This document shows positions 50,912 to 60,234 of a stretch of DNA of 62,790 nucleotides, in pieces. The first letter of the stretch is position 1; the number at the start of each line of letters is the position of its first letter. The DNA is from Chitinophaga pinensis (lineage in GTDB: Bacteria > Bacteroidota > Bacteroidia > NS11-12g > UBA955): contig CAMDAF010000012.1 in the NCBI GenBank assembly GCA_945888525.1, forward strand, positions 1-62,790, in the 5' to 3' direction. A program made the position numbers and the translations under genes. Under the pieces are notes generated by a model, which searched no databases, was not told the origin of the DNA, and saw only the letters and a list, made by a program, of their open reading frames with translations.

Positions 50912-53455
50912 TTATTGAGCTTTCACAAATGTGAAGCTGTTTATTGTGCCGTTAATGTCTTGAATCAATAGTTGGTATACCCCTTCAGCAAATTCAACAC
51001 TTGAAACAACCAATGTATTTCCAATGCTTGTTTGTTCACAAACTACTCTACCTAAATGGTCCAGTAATTTTACGGAGAATCCGCCCATTTCACCTTCAAT
51101 GGTTAATTGGTCGTTGAATGGATTTGGATAAACTTTGAAGATTTTATTGCCAATACGCTCAATTGAAGAGAAATTAGGCACAGCGATGTTTTGAGAACTT
51201 GAATCGATACAAGCATTTGATGTGCTGCTGATTAAACGAAGCGTAATGTTAGAATTGTCATAGCCACCCATATCCTTGGTAAAGCTTGCTGTATTGCCTA
51301 TAACAGTTTGGCCTACTTTCCAGGTATAAGATGCATTTGATTGGGCATCGGCTGTAAACGTATAATTTTTAAATGATCTTGTATACGTAAACGCAGACAC
51401 CGGCGCTGGATTAAAGGTGAATGTTACTTGTCCGTATGATTTGGCGCACGAATTTATTTTGCCAATTGCCGACAGTTTATCGCCTGAACTTAAGCCTGAG
51501 AATAAGTATGTATTGCTTATTCCTGCATTTTGCAAAACACCATTTTTATAGAATTCGTAATTGCTGTAGCCCGAAACAATTGTCATTTTATATTGGTTTA
51601 AACAGCTGTTTACTTGACTGGCTTGAGCAATTGTATTATCAAACAGAGTATCTACAATATAGGCGCGTTTTTCAACGATGGCAGGACAAGTTGGACTTAA
51701 ACTATCAATGATTCTTATGATCAAACTATCTGACTTAACAGGCATAAATGTGAAGGTGGTGTCTTTGCCAAAAGCTTGCTGGTTAAAAGATAGACTGTAT
51801 TTGGCTGCAAACAATTTGTTGACCACTGCATTAATCTGACCGCCTTTGCATGTTCTTGAATCAAGGTTGATGCTGTATAATAGATTGGAACAGAAATTGG
51901 TTTGAATTGAAAAGCTGGTATCAGAAGATCCGCAGGGTGTTGCCTGAATGCTTCTGAGTGTGAGAAGATAGGTCGTATTTGGTTGAAGACCTGATATAAT
52001 TAAGGTTGAATCTGTATTTGTATTGGAAAAGCTGCCTCCATTTATCGCATACTTACACGCCGTTATTCCACTTTTTTTTGTCCAAGTCAAACCAATGGTT
52101 GAAGTAGATTTACTCGATTGAAAATTGCTTGGGTAAAGCTTAGGGATTGAAACCAATTTAACAACATTTGAAAAAGCACTTTTACAGGAATTTACACTCT
52201 TTGCAACCGCGGTCACACTGATGTTGTTTGTTCCCGTAAATACAGTTGTTAAAGTTTTGGTTCTTCTACTTAAAACACCATTTACATACCAAAGCACACT
52301 GTCTATTAAATTGCCGCTGGCGGTGAAGGTTTCGTTGTAAGCCCCACAAACGGTGTCTTTGCTTAGGGTCTTAGACAATGAAACACTAGGCTTTCCATAC
52401 CAATTGAGTTTAAATGGAGCGCTGGTCTTGGCGCATTGGTTGCTGGTGCTGCTTACTTTTACTGTATATGACGCACTGTCTTTGACATAAATACTTCTGA
52501 GCGTTTTATTGTTGTTAATCCATAAATAGGTCAACCCAACTCCCGTGTTAGCGCTTAACAACAAAGAGTCGCCTTGGCAAATGGTGCTGGCTGAACCATT
52601 TAAAATGACAGCTGCAGGAGAAGCATTTACGAGTATGTCCATTGTATCTGGAAAGCTAAGCCCCTTGTTGTTTCTTACTGTAAGAATTACTTGCTTTACA
52701 CCAGTTGTGGAATAGGAAACCGTTGGATTTTGCGCAGTGCTTGTCGTAGGGGTGCCGCCATTCATTTTCCATAAATACGATGTAGGCGAATTTGTACCCG
52801 TCCCTATAAGTTGCGCATTGTATCCGGTACAGGTAATGGTATCGTTGCTTTTTGCCCTTGCAACAGGCAATAAATTAGAAGGATTGATTAGAAATGACTT
52901 ACCATAAACAATATCTCCTGCATCGTTACTACCATTGTTATTGGTAGCCATTACAACCATGTGAAATTTCACTGGACCAATGTTTGCAGATGGTGCTTTC
53001 CATGTAAAAACCCATCTTGTGCTATCGGTACCAACATTGGCCGTACCAGTTGAGGTATGTTGTATATATTCTCTTGTTTGCCCATTAACCGTTCCTGTAA
53101 CTCTACTGGTTCTAGACGTTGTGCTGGTTAAAGTACCCGCCGGACTATTGCTTTTGTCTAAACAAGTTACTTCAAAACCGAATTTCACTTTTCCTGTTTG
53201 CTTAAAGGTTAATTCCATGGTATAAGTTGAATCAGGAATGTAACCGTTTCCAGTAAAATTAGAATTCAATCGGATATTGTTCAAATTACTATTTCCAGAT
53301 GTCACAATTGAACCACCGTGGCAAGAGGTACAATTTGATTCATTTGGAGCATTGGTATAGGATGGCCCCGGACCAGAAGTATTCATAATTGCACTGCAAA
53401 GCACAATAATAAAAGCGAAGCCAAAAATCAAATTCCTTAAGTATATGTTTCTCAT
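50912..53455 (-). CDS. Large T9SS cargo protein with N-terminal CxxCH segment
   Basis: 847 residues. Signal peptide to about residue 25, then a region with NESNCTSCHGGSIVTSG (a CxxCH haem-type motif) and a Reeler-like beta domain (about 50-195) often found after it. Next come PKD-like domains (about 200-370, PVARAKSNDTITCTGYN; VILTVRNNKG), a fibronectin-type III unit (about 450-525, ITACKYAINGGSFSNTNTDS; LQPNTTYLLTLRS), more Ig-like repeats, and a type A sorting tail (about 775-847, KIFKVYPNPFNDQLTIEGEM) that directs it through the T9SS. Probably a surface or secreted adhesion protein; ligand unknown. Confidence 0.85.
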   Translation of the reverse strand: MRNIYLRNLIFGFAFIIVLCSAIMNTSGPGPSYTNAPNESNCTSCHGGSIVTSGNSNLNNIRLNSNFTGNGYIPDSTYTMELTFKQTGKVKFGFEVTCLDKSNSPAGTLTSTTSRTSRVTGTVNGQTREYIQHTSTGTANVGTDSTRWVFTWKAPSANIGPVKFHMVVMATNNNGSNDAGDIVYGKSFLINPSNLLPVARAKSNDTITCTGYNAQLIGTGTNSPTSYLWKMNGGTPTTSTAQNPTVSYSTTGVKQVILTVRNNKGLSFPDTMDILVNASPAAVILNGSASTICQGDSLLLSANTGVGLTYLWINNNKTLRSIYVKDSASYTVKVSSTSNQCAKTSAPFKLNWYGKPSVSLSKTLSKDTVCGAYNETFTASGNLIDSVLWYVNGVLSRRTKTLTTVFTGTNNISVTAVAKSVNSCKSAFSNVVKLVSIPKLYPSNFQSSKSTSTIGLTWTKKSGITACKYAINGGSFSNTNTDSTLIISGLQPNTTYLLTLRSIQATPCGSSDTSFSIQTNFCSNLLYSINLDSRTCKGGQINAVVNKLFAAKYSLSFNQQAFGKDTTFTFMPVKSDSLIIRIIDSLSPTCPAIVEKRAYIVDTLFDNTIAQASQVNSCLNQYKMTIVSGYSNYEFYKNGVLQNAGISNTYLFSGLSSGDKLSAIGKINSCAKSYGQVTFTFNPAPVSAFTYTRSFKNYTFTADAQSNASYTWKVGQTVIGNTASFTKDMGGYDNSNITLRLISSTSNACIDSSSQNIAVPNFSSIERIGNKIFKVYPNPFNDQLTIEGEMGGFSVKLLDHLGRVVCEQTSIGNTLVVSSVEFAEGVYQLLIQDINGTINSFTFVKAQ

Positions 53456-53469
53456 AAGTATATCAAATG

Positions 53470-53477
53470 CAAAAATA
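53470..53477 (-). promoter_or_regulatory. -7 promoter element of the T9SS cargo gene
   Basis: Minus strand TATTTTTG, 14 bases before ATG 53455. Confidence 0.5.
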
Positions 53478-53629
53478 GCTGAGATTCATGAATACAAGTT
53501 GCAAGGTGCATCAAAATGACAATAAATTGACAACAACACAAATGAATACCGCTGCTATTACTACAAAAAAAACGCGAAAAAGTTCAGATCGAAAAAACAA
53601 ATTATCTATCGAAAGCAACCAATAAAGGT

Positions 53630-54196
53630 TCAAGACAATCGGTGTTGGATTATTTCTTCGACTTTTTTAAACATTTGCAATGGTGTATATTTTCGCCACA
53701 ATAAAACATCCAATTCGCCGCCAAAATTTAAGAAGTAATCGATGCGGTGCTGTTTAAATTCATCAAGCACATGGTCTCTAAAATTGACTAAGGCAATCCA
53801 ACCATCCTCAATATCATCGTACCATTCTTGGTAATAACTGTCATCAGAGGCATGGAAATTGAGCACATTGTCACCAATTAGAATAAACTTATCGATGCCT
53901 TCATCTTGCATCAATTCAATTAATTCGCGTTTAAAAGTCATGATGTCATTTTGAATCACATCATTCCACTCTCCTATTAACTCGATAATGGAGTATCCTG
54001 CTTCGTAATCGACAAATAAAATTTTTGTGTAAAGGGTAGGCGAACCAAAATGATCCCACTGAGGATGAATTAAATAATTGTAAACGGCATTGCTGTATTC
54101 AAACTCACTGTGTATTGTTTCGTAAAACGGAGAACGTTCATCCTCTACAGAATTGTACAGATGCAACCAATGGTAGTGTGGTTCGATGTCGTGCAT
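53630..54196 (-). CDS. Conserved hypothetical protein
   Basis: 188 residues from ATG 54196, chosen because a -7 box (54204-54211) lies between it and the longer frame start at 54247. It begins HDIEPHYHWLHLYNSVEDE and is rich in Asp, Tyr and Trp (SYYQEWYDDIEDGWIALV), cytoplasmic, without membrane segments. I recall similar hypothetical proteins in Bacteroidota but no function. The second half (IDKFILIGDNVLNFHASDD) has a Rossmann-like strand and turn. Confidence 0.75.
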   Translation of the reverse strand: MHDIEPHYHWLHLYNSVEDERSPFYETIHSEFEYSNAVYNYLIHPQWDHFGSPTLYTKILFVDYEAGYSIIELIGEWNDVIQNDIMTFKRELIELMQDEGIDKFILIGDNVLNFHASDDSYYQEWYDDIEDGWIALVNFRDHVLDEFKQHRIDYFLNFGGELDVLLWRKYTPLQMFKKVEEIIQHRLS

Positions 54197-54203
54197 GAGC
54201 TTA

Positions 54204-54211
54204 CAAAGGTA
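54204..54211 (-). promoter_or_regulatory. -7 promoter element for the 53630-54196 gene
   Basis: Minus strand TACCTTTG, seven bases before ATG 54196; leaderless or nearly so. Confidence 0.55.
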
Positions 54212-54304
54212 AGAATGATTTCCAAAAAGAAACCATGAAATATTCATTATATAAATGTTGAATTTCTGATTTCAAATAGTTGAAAATGATGCTAAAAAAA
54301 GTCT

Positions 54305-54312
54305 TAGATTTG
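54305..54312 (+). promoter_or_regulatory. Possible distal promoter of ppiD
   Basis: TAGATTTG with TTG at 54280-54282 (22-base spacing), 139 bases upstream of the ppiD ATG. A 32-codon frame starts 3 bases after it but has no other support. Confidence 0.4.
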
Positions 54313-54451
54313 AAATGGGCGTGCAATATTGGAAGGCGTTTATCCCTATATTGAAAACAATTAACAATGAATTATGTCTTTTTTTACATTGTAATTTGAT
54401 TTTTAAGTATTAAAAGCATTATTTTGCAACTCATTTTTCAAAAAATCTGAT

Positions 54452-56551
54452 ATGTCCATATTAAACAAACTTAGAAATTCAACTTGGGTCTTAATGATCA
54501 TTCTGGTATCCCTTGTACTTTTTGTTGTAAGTGATTACTTCTCCAGCAAAAGTAAATTTGGTTTTGGCGGCACTCAAAACGTGGGTGAAATTGCAGGAAC
54601 AAGTATTTCTGTGTTAGAGTTTGATGCCAAATACAAAGAATTATTGGCTCAATTAAATTCAAATGGTTCCGGTGAAACTGAGCAAACCAAAGAACAAGCA
54701 TCGTCATATGCTTGGAATCAATTCGTTCAGACTTTAATTGTTGACAAAGAATATGCGTCTCTGGGCATTGACATATCGGTAGCTGAGGCCGGAAAACTAT
54801 TGTATTCAGACGATGCACATTCAACGATTAAACAATATTTCAGTAAAGATGGGCAATTTTCTCCATCAAATGTTATCAATTTCAAAAACCAAGTAGCCAA
54901 AAAAGACCCAAAAATGATGGCTCAATTTGAACTGATACTGAAACAAGTGTTTATGGAAGTTCAAAGCAGAAAGTACAACTCCTTGGTTGCCAAATCACTT
55001 TATGCCACCAATTTGGATGCTGAAGACGATTATTTTGCTTCTACCTTAAACTACAATGGCAAATCGGTAACATTAAATTACGCAACGGTTGATGACAAAT
55101 CTATAAAAATCGAAGATTCTGACCTGAAAGATTACATTAAACGACACAAAGACGAATTTAAACAAAAAGCCTCAAGAGACTTAGACTATATTCTAATCAA
55201 CGTGTCACCTTCAAAAGCAGACACCTTAGAAGTTAGAAATGCCTTAGCATCTGAAATCAATGAATTTAAAGATGCAGAGGTTGATTCAGTTTATGTTCAA
55301 TTAAACAGCACTGTACCTTATTCTGATTTGTTTCAATCACATGGTTCATTCAATAAAGCCTACGAGTCTAAATTATTTTCTGCGCCTAAAGACAGTGTTA
55401 TAGGACCAATATACTACGATGGTGGATTTAGCTTGTTTAAAGTGTTAGATAAAAAATCTGATTCTGTAACATACTACCATGCTATTAGGGTTGAATTGGC
55501 GATTAAAGGATCAACAAAAGACGACACATTAAAAGCAATCGCCAATGGCAAAAAACTTGGTGCTGAATCCAATTCAAGTTCTAATTCACTTGAATTCTTT
55601 AACTCAAAAGTAAATACAGGCGAAGTTACTTATGCTCAAGACCTAGGTTGGGTTAGAGAAGGTTCGCAAGATGAGCAAGTAAACAAAGCGGTTAAAACCC
55701 TTGGAATGGGTCAGTCAACGGTGGTTAAATCAATGTATGGTTTGTCATTAATTAAATTGGTTGATCCTAAATCTTCCGAATTAATTAAAATTGGTGAGGT
55801 TAGAAAACCAATTGAAGCACTAAAATCTACCGAAGATGAAGCATACCAAAAAGCCAGCAATTTCAGGTCATCACTTTCTGGAGACAACAAAGACGAATTT
55901 GAAAAACAAGTTAAGAAAAACAACTTGGTTAAAAGTATAGCAAACAATGTAAAAGAAAGCGACCGCGCTATGACAGGCATCCCAGGCACTATTGATGTTG
56001 TAAGATGGGCTTTTGACGACAAAAGAGAACTGGGCGATTATTCAGATGTAATTTCTGCAGGTGATTTATTAATTGTTGCAAAATTATCTAAAATAAAGAA
56101 AGAAGGCACTTCAGATGTTGAGGATGTTAGAGAAAAGGTAACCCGTTTGGTTATGGACGAAAAGAAAGCTAAGATTCTAGTCCAACAATTTGAAGATGGT
56201 ATGAAAAAGTCTAAAACTATTGAAGATTTGGCCACTAATGTAAAATCAATGGTTCAACCTTTTTACAACACCAACTTTTACTCTACCAATGTTCAATTTG
56301 CAGGTAACGACTTAAAATTGGTTGGTTATGTATGTGGATTAAAAACCAATACAATGAGCAGACCGATTACAAGCAATGATGGCGTGCATGTTGTTTTGGT
56401 AGAAGGCGTCAGCAAAGTGGATGTCCCTAAAGACCTTAGTTCTAGAAAGAAAATCTTATACGACCAAAAAAAGCAACAAGTATACAACTCAGTTTTTGAA
56501 GCGCTTAAAAAAGCAGCAGATGTCAAAGATGAACGTTACAAATTCTATTAA
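54452..56551 (+). CDS. ppiD: Periplasmic folding factor PpiD (SurA_N / PPIase)
   Basis: 699 residues, the usual size in Bacteroidota. One N-terminal transmembrane helix (about 12-29, WVLMIILVSLVLFVVSD) anchors it in the inner membrane. A SurA-N-like chaperone domain with EIAGTSISVLEFDAKYKELL and WNQFVQTLIVDKEYASLGI follows; a parvulin-type PPIase domain lies at about 325-440 (SVTYYHAIRVELAIKGST, YAQDLGWVREGSQD), and the C-terminal half carries a second related domain. It helps outer-membrane and secreted proteins fold after Sec export. hppD starts 40 bases later and may be cotranscribed. Confidence 0.9.
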   Translation: MSILNKLRNSTWVLMIILVSLVLFVVSDYFSSKSKFGFGGTQNVGEIAGTSISVLEFDAKYKELLAQLNSNGSGETEQTKEQASSYAWNQFVQTLIVDKEYASLGIDISVAEAGKLLYSDDAHSTIKQYFSKDGQFSPSNVINFKNQVAKKDPKMMAQFELILKQVFMEVQSRKYNSLVAKSLYATNLDAEDDYFASTLNYNGKSVTLNYATVDDKSIKIEDSDLKDYIKRHKDEFKQKASRDLDYILINVSPSKADTLEVRNALASEINEFKDAEVDSVYVQLNSTVPYSDLFQSHGSFNKAYESKLFSAPKDSVIGPIYYDGGFSLFKVLDKKSDSVTYYHAIRVELAIKGSTKDDTLKAIANGKKLGAESNSSSNSLEFFNSKVNTGEVTYAQDLGWVREGSQDEQVNKAVKTLGMGQSTVVKSMYGLSLIKLVDPKSSELIKIGEVRKPIEALKSTEDEAYQKASNFRSSLSGDNKDEFEKQVKKNNLVKSIANNVKESDRAMTGIPGTIDVVRWAFDDKRELGDYSDVISAGDLLIVAKLSKIKKEGTSDVEDVREKVTRLVMDEKKAKILVQQFEDGMKKSKTIEDLATNVKSMVQPFYNTNFYSTNVQFAGNDLKLVGYVCGLKTNTMSRPITSNDGVHVVLVEGVSKVDVPKDLSSRKKILYDQKKQQVYNSVFEALKKAADVKDERYKFY

Positions 56552-56591
56552 TATTGGTTAGACATTAATTTATATTAACAAAGACCATATC

Positions 56592-57692
56592 ATGAGTTCA
56601 GAAGCCGATTTCCTACCTTTACACGGCACCGATTACATAGAATTATATGTTGGCAATGCGAAACAAGCTGCCCACTACTATAAAACAGCGTTTGGTTTTC
56701 AAAGTTTAGCCTACGCAGGACCAGAAACAGGGGTTAAAGACCGCGTGAGTTATGTGTTGGTTCAAAACAAAATGCGTTTGATTTTGACCACTCCTTTGCG
56801 TTCTGATTCTGAAATCGCAAAACACCATCTAAAACATGGCGATGGTGTCAAAACCTTGGCCTTGATGGTAGACGATGCATACGATGCACATGAACAAACT
56901 ACAAAACGCGGTGGCAAATCGTGTTTAGAGCCAATGACACTTTCCGATGAGCATGGTGAAGTGCGGATGAGTGGCATACACACCTATGGTGAAGTGGTGC
57001 ATCTTTTTATTGAACGGAAAAATTACAATGGTATTTTCATGCCAGGTTATAGAAAATGGGAAAGCGCATACAACCCTGGTCCTGCCGGTTTGCTATACGT
57101 CGACCATTGTGTGGGCAATGTGGGTTGGAATCAAATGAACCCTTGGGTTAAATTCTATGAAGATGTTATGGGCTTTAAAAACATATTGTCTTTTGATGAC
57201 AATGACATTTCAACGGAATACTCTGCCCTTATGAGTAAAGTAATGAGCAATGGCAACGGTTTTGTTAAATTCCCTATTAATGAGCCGGCCGTTGGGAAAA
57301 GAAAATCGCAGGTAGAAGAATACCTTGAGTTCTATGAAGGTGAAGGTACTCAGCATATAGCAATTGCTACCTTAGACATCGTTTCAACCGTTAAGCAATT
57401 AATGGAACGTGGCGTTGAATTTTTAAAAGTTCCAAGTTCATATTATGAAGATTTACTTGAACGTGTTGGCCCTATCGAAGAAGACATTGAACCATTAAAA
57501 GAATTGGGTATTTTGGTTGACCGTGATGAGGAAGGTTATTTGTTGCAGTTGTTTACCAAACCCGTAGAAGATAGACCAACTATGTTTTATGAAATCATCC
57601 AGCGCAAAGGGGCCAAATCATTTGGAAAAGGCAATTTCAAAGCTTTATTTGAGGCCATAGAACGCGAACAAGCCGAACGCGGTAACTTATAA
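56592..57692 (+). CDS. hppD: 4-hydroxyphenylpyruvate dioxygenase
   Basis: 366 residues. Two vicinal-oxygen-chelate domains: the first begins FLPLHGTDYIELYVGNAKQA, the second LLYVDHCVGNVGWNQMNPWV with the first Fe ligand His; the second His lies in GEGTQHIAIATLDI and the Glu in YLLQLFTKPVEDRPTMFYEI. It turns 4-hydroxyphenylpyruvate into homogentisate in tyrosine breakdown. Downstream homogentisate dioxygenase is not here. The next gene begins directly after the stop (TAAATG), so hppD, the BtuF-like gene and map are one operon. Confidence 0.95.
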   Translation: MSSEADFLPLHGTDYIELYVGNAKQAAHYYKTAFGFQSLAYAGPETGVKDRVSYVLVQNKMRLILTTPLRSDSEIAKHHLKHGDGVKTLALMVDDAYDAHEQTTKRGGKSCLEPMTLSDEHGEVRMSGIHTYGEVVHLFIERKNYNGIFMPGYRKWESAYNPGPAGLLYVDHCVGNVGWNQMNPWVKFYEDVMGFKNILSFDDNDISTEYSALMSKVMSNGNGFVKFPINEPAVGKRKSQVEEYLEFYEGEGTQHIAIATLDIVSTVKQLMERGVEFLKVPSSYYEDLLERVGPIEEDIEPLKELGILVDRDEEGYLLQLFTKPVEDRPTMFYEIIQRKGAKSFGKGNFKALFEAIEREQAERGNL

Positions 57693-58493
57693 ATGCCTGA
57701 AAGCATTGAAGTTTTAGATATGTTGGGCAGGGTTGTAAAGATCCAAAAACCCATACAACGTATCGTTTCATTGGTGCCTTCTCAAACCGAATTCCTATAT
57801 GAAATTGGTCTAAAAGACAAAATTGTTGGACAAACTGTTTTTTGCATACATCCTAAATCACATTTTAAAAAATCTAAAAAAATTGGGGGAACCAAAAAGG
57901 TTCGATTCGATGAACTTGATGAACTTAAACCAGATTTTATTCTTTGCAACAAGGAGGAAAACAATGAAGAAATTGTAGAAATCCTTTCTGAAAAGTATCC
58001 AGTATGGGTAAGCGACATCAAAAATATCGACGATGCGTTTTACATGATGCGCAGCATAGGTGAAATTATGGATGCAGAAAGCGAAACTGAATCATTGTTG
58101 AAAAACATTGAATCAAGTTTAAGCCAAAAGAAAATTAGACACCAGTATTCTTGTTTGTATTTGGTATGGCGCAATCCATATATGGCCGTAGGAACTGATA
58201 CATTTATCAACCACATGTTGGAGAGATCAGGGTTTATTAATTTGGTTAAACACAGCAGATACCCCGAATTAAGTGCCGAAGACATGCAAGCGCTTAATCC
58301 AGAAGTTATACTTTTGTCTTCTGAGCCCTACCCTTTTAAAGAAAAGCATATGGAAGAATTGCAAAACTTACTTCCAAATTCAAAAATATTAACTGTCGAC
58401 GGTGAATTGTTTAGTTGGTATGGAAGTCGATTGCTAAATTCGCAACCGTATTTCAACGAACTGCAAAGACAATTGCATAAAATTAAAAGATAA
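57693..58493 (+). CDS. BtuF/FepB-like helical-backbone metal receptor without signal peptide
   Basis: 266 residues. Family landmarks: RIVSLVPSQTEFLYEIGLKD, IVGQTVFCIHPKSHFKKS, KIGGTKKVRFDELDELKPDF, and the second lobe with YMAVGTDTFINHMLERSGF and LNPEVILLSSEPYPFKE. These are Fe-chelate/cobalamin binding proteins of ABC importers. Yet the N-terminus (PESIEVLDMLGRVVKI) has no signal peptide or lipobox, and the start is fixed by the preceding stop, so it appears cytoplasmic, a variant known among some Bacteroidota. It lies 0 bases after hppD and 4 before map. Confidence 0.85.
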   Translation: MPESIEVLDMLGRVVKIQKPIQRIVSLVPSQTEFLYEIGLKDKIVGQTVFCIHPKSHFKKSKKIGGTKKVRFDELDELKPDFILCNKEENNEEIVEILSEKYPVWVSDIKNIDDAFYMMRSIGEIMDAESETESLLKNIESSLSQKKIRHQYSCLYLVWRNPYMAVGTDTFINHMLERSGFINLVKHSRYPELSAEDMQALNPEVILLSSEPYPFKEKHMEELQNLLPNSKILTVDGELFSWYGSRLLNSQPYFNELQRQLHKIKR

Positions 58494-58497
58494 AAAA

Positions 58498-59262
58498 ATG
58501 GCGATCATCATTAAAACGCCCGAACAAATTGAAGGGATTAGAAAAAGCAGTCAATTGGCTGCTGAAACATTAAAATATATTGAACCGTTTGTAAAAACAG
58601 GCGTTAAGACCATCGAATTGGATGGACTTATTGAAGCTTTTATTTTAAAAAATGGAGCAACTGCTGCTACAAAAGGCTACAGGGGCTACAAACATGCCAG
58701 TTGTATTTCACCAAATGATGTTGTTTGCCATGGGGTTCCAAACGACTATGTCGTACAAGATGGTGATATCGTTAACATCGATGTGACATGCATACTCAAT
58801 GGCTACTTCGGTGATACTTGCCGCATGTATTTGGTTGGCGGGGTTAGTGATTATGCTAAAAAATTGGTTCAAACCACAAAAGAATGTTTGCGTTTAGGTA
58901 TTGCTGAATGTAAGCCAGGCAATCATTTAGGCAATATTGGTTATGCAATAAACGAACACGCAGTAAAAAATGGCTATAGTGTGGTCTTTGAATTTTGTGG
59001 ACATGGCGTTGGCATTCGTTTTCATGAAGACCCACAAGTCGACCATGTGGCAAAGAAAAACTCTGGCGTGGTGCTAAGACCTGGAATGACCTTTACAATA
59101 GAGCCAATGATAAACGCAGGAAAAGCACGTTGTAAAGTTGACCGTAAAGATGCATGGACCGCAAGAACCATTGATGGAAAGTTATCGGCTCAGTTTGAGC
59201 ATACAATTCTTATTACTGAGGATGGCTGTGAAGCATTGACAGATGTATACGGCGATTTCTAA
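58498..59262 (+). CDS. map: Methionine aminopeptidase, type I
   Basis: 254 residues. Metal ligands in order: Asp of NIDVTCILNGYFGDTCRM (two Asp), His of CGHGVGIRFHEDPQV, Glu of FTIEPMINAG and Glu of AQFEHTILITEDG. The substrate His of VVCHGVPNDY is present. It removes the initiator methionine from nascent proteins. This is unusually placed after hppD and a BtuF-like gene rather than near the ribosomal-protein operon. The repeat array at 59281 follows its stop. Confidence 0.95.
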   Translation: MAIIIKTPEQIEGIRKSSQLAAETLKYIEPFVKTGVKTIELDGLIEAFILKNGATAATKGYRGYKHASCISPNDVVCHGVPNDYVVQDGDIVNIDVTCILNGYFGDTCRMYLVGGVSDYAKKLVQTTKECLRLGIAECKPGNHLGNIGYAINEHAVKNGYSVVFEFCGHGVGIRFHEDPQVDHVAKKNSGVVLRPGMTFTIEPMINAGKARCKVDRKDAWTARTIDGKLSAQFEHTILITEDGCEALTDVYGDF

Positions 59263-59280
59263 ATCGACGGATTGCTAAAA

Positions 59281-59780
59281 CTTTTTTTGCAGGCAGTGTG
59301 CCTGCGGGCAGTTGTTTTTTTCATGAATTTAGGTTTTTAAGTGTAATGAATGTAAACCACTTTATTTTTTTTACAAGCTACTCTTGTGTTTTCTTGTGTT
59401 GTTTTGCAGGCTCGAAGCCTGCGGTTCAATTTAATTGCAGGCGTCACATCGTGGTGAGCGACTAAATTTCGTTACAAAGATCATTTATTGATTATAAACG
59501 ATATTATTAGGGTACTAAATACTTTTTACAAGCTACGCTTGTGTTTTCTTGTGTTGTTTTGCAGGCTCGAAGCCTGCGGGTCAATTTAATTGAAAGCGTC
59601 GCATATTGGTGAGCTAGTAAATTTCGTTGCTAAGGATATTCATTAGATATAATTAAGTGCTTATTACAAGCTGCGCTTGCATTTTCTTGTGCTGTTTTGC
59701 AGACTCGAAGTCTGCGGGCTACGCTTGTTTTTTTTGAGCTGTGTTGCAGGGTCGAAGCCTGCGGACTACGCTTGTTTTAT
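59281..59780. repeat. REP-like array: five palindromes in about 150-bp units
   Basis: Hairpins of form GCAGGCT-CGA-AGCCTGC occur at 59289-59305 (variant GCAGGCA-GTG-TGCCTGC), 59406-59422, 59561-59577, 59699-59715 (variant GCAGACT-CGA-AGTCTGC, both arms changed) and 59746-59762 (GCAGGGT, one arm changed). Full units also carry a second hairpin ACAAGC-TAC-GCTTGT (59373, 59528, 59666), a TTTTCTTGTG block and a CAATTTAATTG block. They fill the gap between map and a membrane-protein gene and contain no gene. Transposase-driven REP spread is typical of such designs, but no RAYT gene is seen here. Confidence 0.8.
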
Positions 59781-60214
59781 TTTTCGTTGTTTGCTTGGCT
59801 CGGAGCCTTCGGAGTAACTAATTTTGAAGCTAGGAATGCCATTGGAATATAGGCAAAAACCAAGTCAGTAATGTTAAACCACATTGGGGCTGGTAAAATC
59901 ATCACCATTTGAGCGCCACCAGCAAAAAACAACACACCTATCATCAAAGCTAAAACCATTTTCATCGATACTGCTATGCGGACGCAGGCAAGCGCACCAA
60001 CAAAGGTTCCTGTAGCATGAGCCAGGAAAGGAAGTAAAAAGTGCTTAGGCTCAAACAAATGCAGCCCTGCTTTCAATCCAGCTTCAGTGGTTACATCCAC
60101 GCCTGCAGGTGGTGGAATAATGTTGCCACTTATCATAATTATAGCGCCGTTGACCAAACCGCCTACAGCAGCTCCTAGCATCAAGGCTAAAACATTTCTA
60201 ATAACTGGATTCAT
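59777..60214 (-). CDS. Small membrane protein, unknown function
   Basis: 145 residues, four predicted transmembrane helices (about 5-28, 58-80, 84-105, 110-132), with a loop containing GNIIPPPAGVDVTTEAGLK. Glycine-rich helices (LMLGAAVGGLVNGAIIMIS) suggest tight packing. I know no family function. Transcribed with the next gene by position only (20 bases between the GNAT stop and this start). Confidence 0.75.
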   Translation of the reverse strand: MNPVIRNVLALMLGAAVGGLVNGAIIMISGNIIPPPAGVDVTTEAGLKAGLHLFEPKHFLLPFLAHATGTFVGALACVRIAVSMKMVLALMIGVLFFAGGAQMVMILPAPMWFNITDLVFAYIPMAFLASKLVTPKAPSQANNEK

Positions 60215-60234
60215 AGGTTCAAAAGTAAGATTTC

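Noticed and set aside
53542-53625. A 27-codon basic frame between the T9SS cargo gene and the 53630 gene
   Set aside because: No promoter, no known family, too short to separate from chance.
54315-54413. A 32-codon frame directly after TAGATTTG upstream of ppiD
   Set aside because: The start codon is too close to the box to be transcribed, and the composition has no distinctive features.
59281-59780. CRISPR array
   Set aside because: Units are 138-155 bp and imperfect, with conserved sequence throughout and no short repeat/variable spacer pattern; no cas genes.
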